Assembly: GCF_045862785.1 (NCBI RefSeq)
Contig: NZ_BQXO01000007.1
Coordinates: 20,872-84,871 of the forward strand
Source: Furfurilactobacillus curtus
GTDB taxonomy: Bacteria > Bacillota > Bacilli > Lactobacillales > Lactobacillaceae
Length of the DNA: 64,000 nucleotides
Direction of reading: 5' to 3'
In this document: in pieces, positions 34,400-42,094 of the stretch
How the letters are laid out: each line of letters opens with the position of its first letter
Numbering within the stretch: position 1 is the first letter of the stretch
The notes under the pieces: generated by a model
The model's input: the letters and a program-made list of their open reading frames with translations, nothing else
Told to the model about the DNA's origin: nothing
The model's database searches: none
Position numbers and translations under genes: made by a program

Positions 34400-34799
34400 A
34401 CCGCCCCAGTTCCACACTGAGTTTTATTGTCGTGATGCACTGGTGCAGAGGTCTGTGCCTAACCTGAGATTTCCCCTTGGCAAAATGCGCCAACTGGCAA
34501 TCTCTTGTTAGTGCTCGACCTCTACCGCCCCAGTTTCACACTGAGTTTTTATTGTCGTGTTGCACTGGTGCAGAGGTTTGTGCCTAACCTGAGATTTCCC
34601 TTTGGCAAAATGTGCCAACTGGCAATCTCTTGTTAGTGCTCGACCTCTACCGCCCCAGTTCCACACTGAGTTTTATTGTCGTGTTGCACTGGTGCAGAAG
34701 TCTGTGCCTAACCTGAGATTTCCCCTTGGCAAAATGCGCCAACCGGCAATCTCTTGTTAGTGCTCGGCCTCTACCGCCCCAGTTCCACACTGAGTTTTA
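34400..34799 (+). repeat. Three tandem ~124-bp hairpin units plus partial unit
   Basis: Units at 34400-34523, 34524-34648 and 34649-34772, then a 27-bp partial to 34799. Each has a ~45-bp linker (ACCGCCCCAGTTCCACACTG onward) and a ~78-bp interrupted palindrome: GAGGTC/GACCTC, CCTAAC/GTTAG, GAGATT/AATCTC and TTGGCA/TGCCAA from outside in. Units differ at only a few positions, several in paired sites. There are no T-tracts typical of terminators and no ORF. The array fills the gap between the phosphatase gene and the GNAT gene, ending 21 bp before the latter. Function unknown; a processed or cis-acting RNA is possible. Confidence 0.85.
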
Positions 34800-34819
34800 A
34801 AAAAGGAGAATTTATTTAG

Positions 34820-35308
34820 ATGGCATTATTTGGTTTTGGTAAGCGGAAGAAGCAACAAGCCGCGATTGATTTTGAAAAGCAAACTGGCGAAGAAGGTAAG
34901 ATTTACGACGACGCCAAAGCAGTTCGGAATGCAGTGTTTGTCGACGAACAGGGCATTAGTCAAGATCTAGAATTTGATGGACATGATGATCAGGCTACCC
35001 ATTATGTTGGCTATGAGAATGATGCGCCAGTTGTAACCGCGCGTGTCACAAAATTGGACAAAGACATCTTGCAAATTCAACGGGTTGCCACCATTGATTG
35101 GGCGCGCAATAAAGGTTATGCACGGGCATTGATGGATCAAATTACCGAAGATGCTAAAGCCGATGGTTATCGTTCTCTTTACTTGGAAGCACAAGAGACG
35201 GCAGTTAGCTTTTATGCCAAACAGTCCTTTGAAGTTTTCGGCCAACCCTTCCTGGAAGCCAACATTTGGCATCGTAAAATGGAAAGAGAATTGTATCCAG
35301 AAGACTAA
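34820..35308 (+). CDS. GNAT family N-acetyltransferase
   Basis: The product is 162 aa, beginning MALFGFGKRKKQQAAIDFEK. The ElaA/YjcF-like core follows: AVRNAVFVDEQGISQDLEFDGHDD (about residues 34-57), THYVGYENDAPVVTARV, IQRVATIDWARNKGYARALMDQIT (acetyl-CoA loop RNKGYA, about 90-113), and YLEAQETAVSFYAKQSFEVFG. The acceptor is unknown. AAGGAG lies 11 bases before the ATG, directly after the hairpin array, so the array forms its 5' leader or lies just upstream. It is first in a run with merR-like, TMEM175-like and Bsh-like genes. Confidence 0.87.
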   Translation: MALFGFGKRKKQQAAIDFEKQTGEEGKIYDDAKAVRNAVFVDEQGISQDLEFDGHDDQATHYVGYENDAPVVTARVTKLDKDILQIQRVATIDWARNKGYARALMDQITEDAKADGYRSLYLEAQETAVSFYAKQSFEVFGQPFLEANIWHRKMERELYPED

Positions 35309-35328
35309 TGTAGAAACAAGGTGAACCT

Positions 35329-35793
35329 ATGAATCGGCCGAGCCTACGTGAATCGAATAGTGGCCATATCTTTAGCACGGAAAAGTTAATTTTTGGTATT
35401 GGAGAAATTAGTCGGATGACCGGTGTTTCGACGCGACAATTGCGCTACTGGGAAACGAAAGGGTATATCAATTCTAAAGATCGACAGGACGAACAACAGC
35501 AACGTGTGTATGGGTATGCAACGTTTTTGAAAGTGTCTGGGATAAAAACGATGTTGGATGAAGGATACACTTTGGCTGCGGCTTCAGCACAGACGGATGC
35601 TTTAATACAAGAAGGCTTGACGTTACGCAATTTTGTTTTAGATGCTTATCACGGCCTTGAAGAGATTAATGGACGAATGATGCTTGATTTGGGTGACTTT
35701 GATGATGCTGGACAGCTACGGCTCTACGCCTATGTTGAGGATCATCACGTTCATTATCAACAAGTATTAGTCAGTAAGGATCGCCGCCAATGA
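35329..35793 (+). CDS. MerR family transcriptional regulator
   Basis: The product is 154 aa. The MerR-type winged helix is at about residues 22-95: FGIGEISRMTGVSTRQLRYWETKGYI, then RVYGYATFLKVSGIKTMLDEGYTLAAA. It is preceded by an N-terminal extension of about 20 residues (MNRPSLRESNSGHIFSTEKL), unusual for the family but seen in GlnR/TnrA-like and lactobacillar MerR proteins. The C-terminal 50 residues carry no cysteine metal site. AAGGTGA precedes the ATG. Its stop overlaps the next ATG, so it is coupled to the channel gene. Confidence 0.87.
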   Translation: MNRPSLRESNSGHIFSTEKLIFGIGEISRMTGVSTRQLRYWETKGYINSKDRQDEQQQRVYGYATFLKVSGIKTMLDEGYTLAAASAQTDALIQEGLTLRNFVLDAYHGLEEINGRMMLDLGDFDDAGQLRLYAYVEDHHVHYQQVLVSKDRRQ

Positions 35794-36422
35794 TCATGTC
35801 AAAAGCACGTTTGGAAGCATTCAGTGACGGTGTGTTTGCTATACTGATTACCATTTTAGTTCTTGAATTTAAGGTTCCTAGTTATCGAACCGGTCACCTG
35901 TGGCAAGGAATTATGCACCAATGGCCTGAATTTTTAGCCTATGGCGTGTCGTACTTTTATGTTGGAACACTCTGGCTATTCCACCATGATTATTTTGCCA
36001 GCCTAAAAGTCATCGATCGGAATCTTAACCTATTAAATTTACTCTCAATGTTCAGCGTGACGCTGTTAGATTATCCAATGATTCTTGTTGCTACCGCTAT
36101 TGCTAGTGGAAATTCGACTGACGTTCGCACTGGTTTCATGATCTACGCGACGGTGGCACTATTTATCTCAGCGGTCTATTATTGGCTGTATCGCTATCTT
36201 CATGATCATCAAGAATTAATGAGTACAACTAATTTAGTGATTGACCACAGTGTCCAATTGGATCCTGTGCGGTCTATGATTCTATATGGGTTAGCCATTA
36301 TTGGTGCCATTTGGTCCAATTGGGTCGGCGGATTATTATTACTCGCCGGAATTATTTTTCATTTTATCGCCTATCTACACTTAAGTAAGCAGCACCAATC
36401 AACCAAGAGTACGGAGGCATAA
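35790..36422 (+). CDS. TMEM175 family potassium channel-like protein (DUF1211)
   Basis: The product is 210 aa with six membrane segments. The first helix carries the family filter motif RLEAFSDGVFAILITILVLEF (FSDGVFAI, about residues 7-27), followed by YGVSYFYVGTLWLFHHDYF (about 48-66). Bacterial TMEM175 members form K+-permeable tetramers with one six-helix repeat, as here. The ATG at 35790 overlaps the merR stop (ATGA). A second in-frame ATG lies two codons on. The Bsh-like gene begins immediately after its TAA. Confidence 0.9.
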   Translation: MIMSKARLEAFSDGVFAILITILVLEFKVPSYRTGHLWQGIMHQWPEFLAYGVSYFYVGTLWLFHHDYFASLKVIDRNLNLLNLLSMFSVTLLDYPMILVATAIASGNSTDVRTGFMIYATVALFISAVYYWLYRYLHDHQELMSTTNLVIDHSVQLDPVRSMILYGLAIIGAIWSNWVGGLLLLAGIIFHFIAYLHLSKQHQSTKSTEA

Positions 36423-37400
36423 ATGTGTACCAGTATTTTTCAAATTGCCGTTGATGGCACGCATGTTTTATCGCGGACTATGGATTGGCCCACGCTCGAT
36501 AATACACCGGCATTTGTACCCCGTGGTTATCAGTGGCAAAGCGATTTTGATCATCGCCAATATACCAATCAATATGCGATGGTAGGTGGGGCTTTTCAAC
36601 GTCCAGAACGCATTGATTTGTCCGACGGTGTGAACGAATGGGGATTGACGGCGCAAAAACTAACGTTTGCAAATGGTTTTAAACATGCAGAGATAAAGCG
36701 GACCGACCGTGTCCAATTGGCGCCCTATGAATTTGCATTTTGGCTGCTGGGAAACTTTCACTCGATTGCGGAAATTGAAGCGCATATCAATGAAATTGAA
36801 CTAATGGCAGACACTTTCAGCGATCATAAATTTGGACGTCCTGAGTTACACTTTGCGGTAGCCGATCGTACAGGCCGGATGGTCGCGATCGAACCCACGA
36901 CGATTCCGATGCGAATTGTGGATGATCCTCTTGGTATTTTAACCAATGTCCCCAATTTTGAACGGCAAATTGATCGATTGAATGATTACATGACTTTTAC
37001 ACCAGCTTTTTTGGCGGAACAAGTACCATTAAATACGGCGAAAGTGACAACGGGGAATTTGTCAGGCAAATCAATTCCGCCTGGTTCCTACAGTCCTTCC
37101 TCTCGTTTTATTCGCGCTGCTTATTTTAAAGAACGCGCTAATCAACCGCTGGATGAGGCCGGCGCCATTATTAGTAGTTGGCACTTACTTGACGGTGTTG
37201 CCGTGCCTCGAAATACTGATCATCAGCAGACGTATTCAGTGTATCGGGCGGCAGCGGTCTGTGAAAGTCGAGCGTATTATTTTGAACCGTATAATCGTGA
37301 GACAATTACAAAACTTCAATTAACAGATGACATGCTAACGTGGAAGGAGCCAGTCTTTTATCCAGTTGAGAACGATTTAACAGTTGAGACGCTGAATTAG
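36423..37400 (+). CDS. Choloylglycine hydrolase/penicillin V acylase family protein
   Basis: The product is 325 aa, an Ntn hydrolase with Cys2 exposed after Met removal (MCTSIFQIAVDGTHVLSRTMDWP). Arg17 and Asp20 in SRTMDWP, DGVNEWGLTAQKL (substrate loop), GILTNVPNFERQ (Asn, about 175-185) and SSRFIRAAYF (Arg near 228) match the active-site set. Family members hydrolyse conjugated bile salts, penicillin V or N-acyl homoserine lactones. The loop composition differs from the classical main bile salt hydrolase (Trp at residue 22 region), so substrate is open. The start directly abuts the stop of the TMEM175 gene, giving tight coupling. Confidence 0.9.
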   Translation: MCTSIFQIAVDGTHVLSRTMDWPTLDNTPAFVPRGYQWQSDFDHRQYTNQYAMVGGAFQRPERIDLSDGVNEWGLTAQKLTFANGFKHAEIKRTDRVQLAPYEFAFWLLGNFHSIAEIEAHINEIELMADTFSDHKFGRPELHFAVADRTGRMVAIEPTTIPMRIVDDPLGILTNVPNFERQIDRLNDYMTFTPAFLAEQVPLNTAKVTTGNLSGKSIPPGSYSPSSRFIRAAYFKERANQPLDEAGAIISSWHLLDGVAVPRNTDHQQTYSVYRAAAVCESRAYYFEPYNRETITKLQLTDDMLTWKEPVFYPVENDLTVETLN

Positions 37401-37410
37401 TCCAAAAATT

Positions 37411-37565
37411 GAGAGCGGGACATAAGTCGGTAAGTGACGAGCACTAAGGGTGACCTACGAATGATGATGGTTTATTCATCATTCGTAGGTCGCTTTTAGG
37501 CGGAGCCACTTGGCTTATGTCCCGTATTTTGGCTATTTAGATTTTAGTTTTGTCCCAGACTCTTT
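37411..37565. repeat. Dispersed palindromic repeat, copy D (best preserved)
   Basis: Begins GAGAGCGGGACATAAGTCGG. The nested hairpin here is near perfect (GACCTACGAATGATGATGG with TCATCATTCGTAGGTC). It ends TTTTGTCCCAGACTCTTT. Lies 10 bp after the Bsh-like gene. Confidence 0.9.
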
Positions 37566-37644
37566 GGCTGTGGCGGACGATATGTCACTGCCTGATTGTC
37601 TTACCTGATTAAGATCAGGTACCAATATCATTTACTTGACCGCC

Positions 37645-38562
37645 TTAACGATCGAAGAACCGATAATGGCGCAAAACGGCATACACCAGTGCACCAAGGA
37701 TAATCATAATTACAATTGTAATTTGCCAACCAAAGGGATGTGTTTCAAATGGCAGCTTTACATTTTCGCCAAAGAAACCCGATACGATGGTGGGAACAGT
37801 CATGATGATGGAATAAGCAGTCAAGAATTTCATCGTGTTATTCAAGTTATTGTCGATTAAATTTGAGTAGGCGTTCGAGACCCGTTCAACCACGTCTGAA
37901 GCCATTTGAGCCATCTCCAAGCCTTGTTGAGATTCAACAACAATATCGGTGATATGTTCGCGTTGGTCGTCGTTAACGGGCACGACCGGAAGCCGTTGAA
38001 GATCTTGCAGCATATCTGTGTTGGTCTTTAGAGAAGTCAGATAGTAAACCAAGCTCGTTTCCAAATCCATTAAATCATTAATTGCGCTATGTTCAGGATT
38101 TGTCTTCAATGCTTTTTGAATTTGGGCGCGGCGGCGGTCTATCTGGTTAATTTTGTCTAAGTAAGTGGTCGTTAATTTGTACATCAGTCCCAAAATAGCA
38201 TCAATGGGTTGCTGTTCTTCAATGACCGGCAACTTCAAAACTGTATTGGCATTAATCACAATATTGTGTACATAGTCAGTGTCGCCACTGGTAAACGTAA
38301 AGACACGCCGGCCCTTAAATAAAAAGCCGACTGGTGCTGTAGCAGTTTCTGGTGATGTATCCGTGATGACGTTAAAGATAATTAATGAAATTCCATTTTC
38401 TTTATCGATTTCAATACGGGCTCGTTCATTTGGATCGGTGGCATAGCCATACATCTCTTCCGTTAATTTATAACTATGAATGAGGCGTTGATGTTCAGCG
38501 TCTGTTTCATCTTGCACGTCGATCCATTCAAAATGATTATTGATCTCAATCGGTGTCAGCAT
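37645..38562 (-). CDS. corA: CorA-family divalent cation transporter with GEN in place of GMN
   Basis: The product is 305 aa: a large cytosolic N-terminal domain with long stalk helix (about residues 130-240), and two C-terminal membrane helices (about 243-262 and 278-297). CorA/MIT channels carry a GMN loop between the helices that binds hydrated Mg2+. Here the loop reads SGFFGENVKLPF, so Met is replaced by Glu. The rest is conventional (YSIIMTVPTIVSGFFG). Substituted loops occur in some paralogues, and selectivity may differ. GGAG precedes the ATG. First gene after a convergent repeat. Confidence 0.88.
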   Translation of the reverse strand: MLTPIEINNHFEWIDVQDETDAEHQRLIHSYKLTEEMYGYATDPNERARIEIDKENGISLIIFNVITDTSPETATAPVGFLFKGRRVFTFTSGDTDYVHNIVINANTVLKLPVIEEQQPIDAILGLMYKLTTTYLDKINQIDRRRAQIQKALKTNPEHSAINDLMDLETSLVYYLTSLKTNTDMLQDLQRLPVVPVNDDQREHITDIVVESQQGLEMAQMASDVVERVSNAYSNLIDNNLNNTMKFLTAYSIIMTVPTIVSGFFGENVKLPFETHPFGWQITIVIMIILGALVYAVLRHYRFFDR

Positions 38563-38583
38563 AATGTATCTCCTGTAAGTGAC

Positions 38584-39630
38584 TTAACCGTAGAACCAAG
38601 GAATTGCGATGGTCAAGATAAGAACCACTAACAAGGCAATTTCATGGCGGCGTTTGTGGAGCCAGGTTAACGCGGCATATTCGCGAATTAGCCCACGAAC
38701 GTAATAGTTGGAGCCGGTTGGTGCACCAATCCCCAAGCTAGGCAATTTAAGACTCGCGGCAATGATCGCAGCTCGAAATACGTGAAAGTTATTTGTGACA
38801 AAATCAATAACTGGTTTACCTTCATGAATTTCATCTAAGGCGTATTGGAAATTTTCGAAGGTACTCGTCGATTTTTCTTCCCGGCGAATAGCCGTTTGTG
38901 GATAACCGTGTTCAATTGCATAATCTGCCATGGCACTAGCCTCACTGACGGTTTCATCGGCACCTTGACCGCCAGACATGATGAGCATAGGCCACTGTTG
39001 AGTGCGTTGCTGTTGAGCAGTTGCCGCTTGAATGGCCACGTCGATACGAGATTGCAATAATTTGGAGAGTTGGTTGCCATGCAGTAGGCCACTACCTAAA
39101 ACAATCACATAATCCGCGCCTTGTAAGTGTTGGCGGCGTGGATAAGTCCAAGTCGCGACTAAAAAATCGGCGATGGTGATCACCATATAGCCACCAAGTA
39201 AAGTTAGGGCGGTATTAATGTAGCGTAGCGGGGTTAGCCACCCATGAGGCCAGACATTGCCGGGGATAAAAGGAATCGCAGCTAAAAGAAGCGCGATGAT
39301 GATCGTCAGATAACCAATTAGGCGTAAATGATGCCGCCAGCTTGAGACATGCCAAGCTAAGAGCATTAACCAGTCAAATAAACCTAGCGTTAACGCACCA
39401 TATCCCAACAAACCTAATAACCGCCAACCAAGCTGATGGGTATCAACTAGTGACGTGAGCAAGATAATTGGTAAGCCTAACAAAATAGTGGCGCCGGTTA
39501 CGATAAACCACGAATTTAGTAAGCGTCTGGGTTCACGACGATAACCAATGATGGCTAAGGTGATAGCAAGGATAAAGACAATCCCAGGGAAGTAGATTAG
39601 AAACGCAGTGACTTGATCTAATGAAAACAT
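38584..39630 (-). CDS. YdcF/SanA-like DUF218 family membrane protein
   Basis: The product is 348 aa with about six membrane helices in the first 175 residues, then a DUF218 domain (about 178-325). That domain has DYVIVLGSGLLHGNQLSKLLQSRID, LIMSGGQGADETVSEASAMADYAIEHG, REEKSTSTFENFQYA and FVTNNFHVFRAAIIA, and a C-terminal hydrophobic helix. The conserved GGQG, E-x-x-x-M and N-x-F-H elements are intact. The family is linked to envelope metabolism, without a defined reaction. AAGGAG precedes the ATG. In a leftward run with corA and vanZ-like genes. Confidence 0.88.
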   Translation of the reverse strand: MFSLDQVTAFLIYFPGIVFILAITLAIIGYRREPRRLLNSWFIVTGATILLGLPIILLTSLVDTHQLGWRLLGLLGYGALTLGLFDWLMLLAWHVSSWRHHLRLIGYLTIIIALLLAAIPFIPGNVWPHGWLTPLRYINTALTLLGGYMVITIADFLVATWTYPRRQHLQGADYVIVLGSGLLHGNQLSKLLQSRIDVAIQAATAQQQRTQQWPMLIMSGGQGADETVSEASAMADYAIEHGYPQTAIRREEKSTSTFENFQYALDEIHEGKPVIDFVTNNFHVFRAAIIAASLKLPSLGIGAPTGSNYYVRGLIREYAALTWLHKRRHEIALLVVLILTIAIPWFYG

Positions 39631-39655
39631 GAAAACTCCTTACTGAATAGACGAA

Positions 39656-40792
39656 TTAGTGAGGCTCGGTTCTGGTTTGATGTAACTGATTGGCTGCTGG
39701 TCGATAAGATGAAACGGTTGTCGTTTGGCTCAGTCGTTCAAAAAGCAAGGGATAACGGGGCATAATTACGGCCAACAGACTGTCGAGTATAAGCGTTAGG
39801 AGGATTGCTCCGGCAAGTAATAGTTCACCGTTACTTGCCGGTCGACTGAACCATGGTTGTGCCAGAGCGATCAGGCCGATAAGGGGAATGTAACAAATGA
39901 GATTACGTACCGCAATTTGCCAAGGCCGTGGTGTTTGCCATTTTAGCGAGCAAATTTGTAGATGGACAGCGCGTAGCCCAATCGTTCGACCATTGAAAAG
40001 TTGTTCAGGTAACCAAATTAATCCCAGAACGCCGACTGCACTTAGTAGCCATCCGGGGACGACATAATTAAAGACGCGCATCACCAATGTCACGATCACG
40101 ACGCCAATGCCGATCAATAGCCAATCTAAAACAAAGGCGGTGAGGCGGCGCATCAGGCCCACTTGCACGGCATGCCGACGATTAGTGGCCGCAATTTGAG
40201 CTTGAGTTGGTAACAACCAAGTAAATAAAGGTGCTAATAACCAACCCACGAGACCACCTGTCGTATTTAAAAGTAAGTCGTCCACATCAAACAGTCGATA
40301 TGGGCGGATATAGAAGCCGTATAAGCCAGAAAGCTGAGTCAATTCAAAAAAGAGGCTTAGACCAAAGGACAGCATGACACTGGTCAATACATTACGTTTG
40401 AAATAATAGTGCAGGTAAAAGCCGAAGGGAATCGTTAGAACAATATTGAAGAAAGGCTGTTGAAACCCAGGTGCGTGAAGCGTAGTTAACCAAGTGGTCG
40501 GTTGATGTAGACTGAATCCCGTCGCACGAAAATTATAATAAACCAATAATGGATGTAGATTAATTGTCGGGGTGGTGAGAGCAGCGTCAGCCGCGCGCGT
40601 TGGTAAAGGTAAAATAATCAGAAAATAAGCGCATAGTAAATAGAAATAAAAGCTGTAATTGACGAACACTTGCCAGGCTGAAATTGCCCCATATCTAGCA
40701 TAATGATACACCAATAAGGGGAATGCCATGCCAATTGCTAATAGTGGAAAGACAATGATGGCGACATGAATTGGTTCCAAATATTGGCCCAT
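39656..40792 (-). CDS. VanZ-RDD fusion membrane protein
   Basis: The product is 378 aa, all membrane. The N-terminal VanZ-like domain (about residues 10-205) includes FFNIVLTIPFGFYLHYYFKRN, SFGLSLFFELTQLSGLYG and the conserved YRLFDVDDLLLNTTGGLVGW. The C-terminal RDD domain (about 215-355) has RRLTAFVLDWLLIGIGV and LFNGRTIGLRAVHLQI. VanZ-domain proteins are tied to glycopeptide tolerance, while RDD proteins may be transporters. The fusion is recurrent in Firmicutes. It sits upstream of ydcF by 25 bp. GGGAGG precedes the ATG. No van genes are near. Confidence 0.88.
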   Translation of the reverse strand: MGQYLEPIHVAIIVFPLLAIGMAFPLLVYHYARYGAISAWQVFVNYSFYFYLLCAYFLIILPLPTRAADAALTTPTINLHPLLVYYNFRATGFSLHQPTTWLTTLHAPGFQQPFFNIVLTIPFGFYLHYYFKRNVLTSVMLSFGLSLFFELTQLSGLYGFYIRPYRLFDVDDLLLNTTGGLVGWLLAPLFTWLLPTQAQIAATNRRHAVQVGLMRRLTAFVLDWLLIGIGVVIVTLVMRVFNYVVPGWLLSAVGVLGLIWLPEQLFNGRTIGLRAVHLQICSLKWQTPRPWQIAVRNLICYIPLIGLIALAQPWFSRPASNGELLLAGAILLTLILDSLLAVIMPRYPLLFERLSQTTTVSSYRPAANQLHQTRTEPH

Positions 40793-40883
40793 TTATTAGC
40801 CGCCTCCCTCGGTGAGTTTACCGCTCATTTTAGCATAATATTAGCGGTGCTAGTTATTATTCAAACAAGTATCAAACGTTCAG

Positions 40884-41345
40884 CTACCCTTGCAACAATT
40901 GATTTAAGGCCGCTAAGTAAGTCGCGATCAGTTTGCGTTGCTTTTTGTCAAAATGATTGGCTAATGTCTCCAATTGATTCAATTGCTGTCGTTCGATAGC
41001 TTGCCCATCTTTAACCGCGTTTTGGCCACTTGGTGTTAAGCAAAATTGTATGATGCGGTGATCATTAGCCACAGGTTGACTCGTCAATAATTGTAGTTTA
41101 ATTAGTTTAGCGGTCGCTTTGGTCACAGCTGGTCGAGAAATGTTCAGGGCTGTTGATAGATCGTGATTGGTGACGGGTGGTGTTAACTGCTCGACTAAAT
41201 GCAGTAAATGTCGTTGAGTTCTACTCAGCGCGACAGCATCTGTTTGCGATAATGACGTTGACTGACTGCTTTGGGGTAGATGTTGCAGTGTATTAATGAG
41301 GTCGCTGGTTTGAGTGGCTAGTGCTTTGGTCGAAATTTTAGCCAT
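40884..41345 (-). CDS. MarR family transcriptional regulator
   Basis: The product is 153 aa. The winged HTH at about residues 45-115 reads LSRTQRHLLHLVEQL...VTNHDLSTALNISRPAVTKATAKLIKLQLLTSQPVANDHRIIQFCLTPSGQ, with the wing Arg (DHR) conserved. Flanking helices form the dimer interface. It is distinct from the three related MarR genes at 48-53 kb. AGGAG precedes the ATG. It lies 32 bp downstream of the GNAT gene at 41378-41908 and upstream of the VanZ-RDD gene in the same direction, so it may control this run. Confidence 0.87.
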   Translation of the reverse strand: MAKISTKALATQTSDLINTLQHLPQSSQSTSLSQTDAVALSRTQRHLLHLVEQLTPPVTNHDLSTALNISRPAVTKATAKLIKLQLLTSQPVANDHRIIQFCLTPSGQNAVKDGQAIERQQLNQLETLANHFDKKQRKLIATYLAALNQLLQG

Positions 41346-41377
41346 TACAGTATCTCCTATCGAGTGATGTTAGCAGA

Positions 41378-41908
41378 TTAGATGAGATGAAAGGCTGTCG
41401 CATAGATTAATTGGCCAGTTAAGCAATGAGTTGTGTTTGAATTAATAACGTGAAGCATAAAATTTTCATCAGGAATTTGAAAGGGGGCCGTGAGACCATA
41501 ATTGATTGCCGGTTGATAACCAAACCGTTCATAATAGGCAGGATCGCCAATGACGCTAATTGCGGTAAAACCATTTTTCAGCGCGCGCATTTCTAGTTCT
41601 GAAATCAGGCTGCTGCCGATGCCCCGTCCTTGAAAGGCTGGTGACACAGACAGTGGTGCCATCACGGCGATTTTAGTCGTTGGTTGTTCTTGAATGGTCG
41701 CCACAGAAAGGGCGGCGTGTCCAATAAGCGTGCCAGTCCTATGCTTAGCCACAATTTCCAAGGTGGGTGAATAATTTTTGTCATGGCGCAGGGCCATCGT
41801 CAATTCAGCCTCATTTCCATCTGAATGTGGTGCGCTAGCAAAAGCGATTTTAATCAACTGGTTAACTTCATTGTAATTTTGCGGTGTGATGGTTTGCAGT
41901 GTAATCAC
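41378..41908 (-). CDS. GNAT family N-acetyltransferase (YhbS-like)
   Basis: The product is 176 aa. It has NQLIKIAFASAPHSDGNEAELTMALRHD at the N-terminus, LIGHAALSVATIQ, VMAPLSVSPAFQGRGIGSSLISELEMRAL (acetyl-CoA motif QGRGIG, about residues 93-98) and VIGDPAYYERFGYQPA, the hallmark of YhbS-type acetyltransferases. The substrate is unknown. The start is GTG at 41908, with AGGAGG eight bases upstream. It is the first gene of the leftward run through marR. Confidence 0.9.
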   Translation of the reverse strand: MITLQTITPQNYNEVNQLIKIAFASAPHSDGNEAELTMALRHDKNYSPTLEIVAKHRTGTLIGHAALSVATIQEQPTTKIAVMAPLSVSPAFQGRGIGSSLISELEMRALKNGFTAISVIGDPAYYERFGYQPAINYGLTAPFQIPDENFMLHVINSNTTHCLTGQLIYATAFHLI

Positions 41909-42022
41909 TCAATCGACCTCCTGTAGATATTCGGTTAATTTTAGCATACATCTGTGAAATGCCTTGATTTGATAATTGACAACTGACTGTGGCAGTCGTG
42001 ACCAGCGACAAGTTTAATTCCA

Positions 42023-42073
42023 ATAAAAAAACAGGTCCATGAACAAAACGTAATCGTTTGTCATCGACCTGTA
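42023..42073 (-). terminator. Pyruvate oxidase terminator
   Basis: Minus-strand stem ACAGGTC/GACCTGT with further inner pairing (ACAAA.. CGTTTGT region) and T7 after it, 20-70 bp past the pox stop. Confidence 0.8.
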
Positions 42074-42094
42074 TCCGTACAATTTATATTGGAA

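Noticed and set aside
34354..34799. CRISPR array
   Set aside because: The repeated unit is the whole ~124 bp with no variable spacers, and there are no cas genes in the window.
34400..34799. Series of tandem terminators
   Set aside because: The hairpins have no T-tract after the stem, and the linkers are conserved rather than T-rich.
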